The notes under the pieces: generated by a model
Databases searched by the model: none
The model's input: the letters and a program-made list of their open reading frames with translations, nothing else
What the model was told of the DNA's origin: nothing
NCBI RefSeq assembly: GCF_006715305.1
Contig: NZ_VFMY01000001.1
Span: forward strand, 4,092,001 to 4,156,000
From: Arthrobacter sp. SLBN-100
GTDB lineage: Bacteria > Actinomycetota > Actinomycetes > Actinomycetales > Micrococcaceae
Length of the DNA stretch: 64,000 bases
Reading direction: 5' to 3'
Shown: one piece after another, positions 63,978 to 64,000 of the stretch
Numbering within the stretch: position 1 is the first letter of the stretch
Layout of the letters: each line of letters begins with the position of its first letter
Position numbers and translations under genes: made by a program

Positions 63978-64000
63978 CCCGCGCAGAACCTCCGCGGCGG

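Noticed and set aside
1..64000. CRISPR arrays, tRNA or rRNA genes, prophage or transposase genes
   Set aside because: No regularly spaced repeats, cloverleaf-like segments or recombinase motifs were found on reading both strands.

Overview
The window is high-GC DNA with actinobacterial gene content and tightly packed genes, many joined by ATGA or GTGA overlaps. The gene set (PucR and LacI regulators of catabolic operons, a TerD/TerC/TelA operon, tubulin-like and GTPase-associated proteins) and an intergenic repeat around GGTTGAGCCTG suggest a soil member of the Micrococcaceae, close to Arthrobacter or Pseudarthrobacter. That assignment is an inference from content; no rRNA, tRNA, CRISPR array, integrase or transposase was recognised.

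Region 1 (1-9,000) is a regulated catabolic unit. A truncated PucR-type regulator meets a LacI-type repressor tail to tail. A six- or seven-gene operon diverges from the repressor: asparaginase-type amidase, polysaccharide-deacetylase-fold hydrolase, MFS transporter, two short-chain dehydrogenases, a small CxxC protein and an Old Yellow Enzyme. A good sigma-70 promoter and two near-identical LacI operators exactly 100 bp apart lie upstream. The substrate is unknown; hydrolysis of a cyclic imide or amide followed by redox steps would fit. A decayed nitrilase fragment and a small protein with four GSYVT repeats follow.

Region 2 (10,000-20,750, minus strand) is a tellurium/stress (Ter) operon of eleven genes: a TerC-like membrane protein with an EF-hand loop, four TerD-family proteins, TelA, two uncharacterised proteins, and a presumed metabolite module made of a citrate-lyase-like enzyme, a phosphoribosyltransferase-TRSP-StiP-PELOTA fusion and a HAD phosphatase.

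Region 3 (21,000-40,250, plus strand) is the most unusual part. It encodes a small membrane protein, a membrane protein with proline-rich N-terminus, a membrane-anchored vWA protein, a 1184-residue tubulin-like protein, a large two-TM protein, a protein with repeated Fn3-like modules, a GAP1-like GTPase-associated protein, a second vWA-like protein, a zinc-knuckle TRAFAC-type GTPase, a TerF-like vWA protein and a YbjQ-type protein. I read regions 2 and 3 as one NTP-dependent stress or conflict-response locus.

Region 4 (40,300-56,300) is an accessory hotspot. Truncated and frameshifted metabolic genes (two permeases, a nitrilase, an aminotransferase, a nucleoside hydrolase) alternate with defence genes: a split GIY-YIG nuclease, a DUF262/HNH protein, and a cytosine methyltransferase - MvaI/BcnI-like endonuclease - Vsr cluster followed by a 706-residue protein of unknown function.

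Region 5 (56,300-64,000) returns to metabolism: a GAF-domain regulator divergent from a flavin monooxygenase, a membrane protein divergent from a butanediol-type dehydrogenase, an ATPase fragment, a SAM methyltransferase that looks foreign, and an HNH protein at the right edge.
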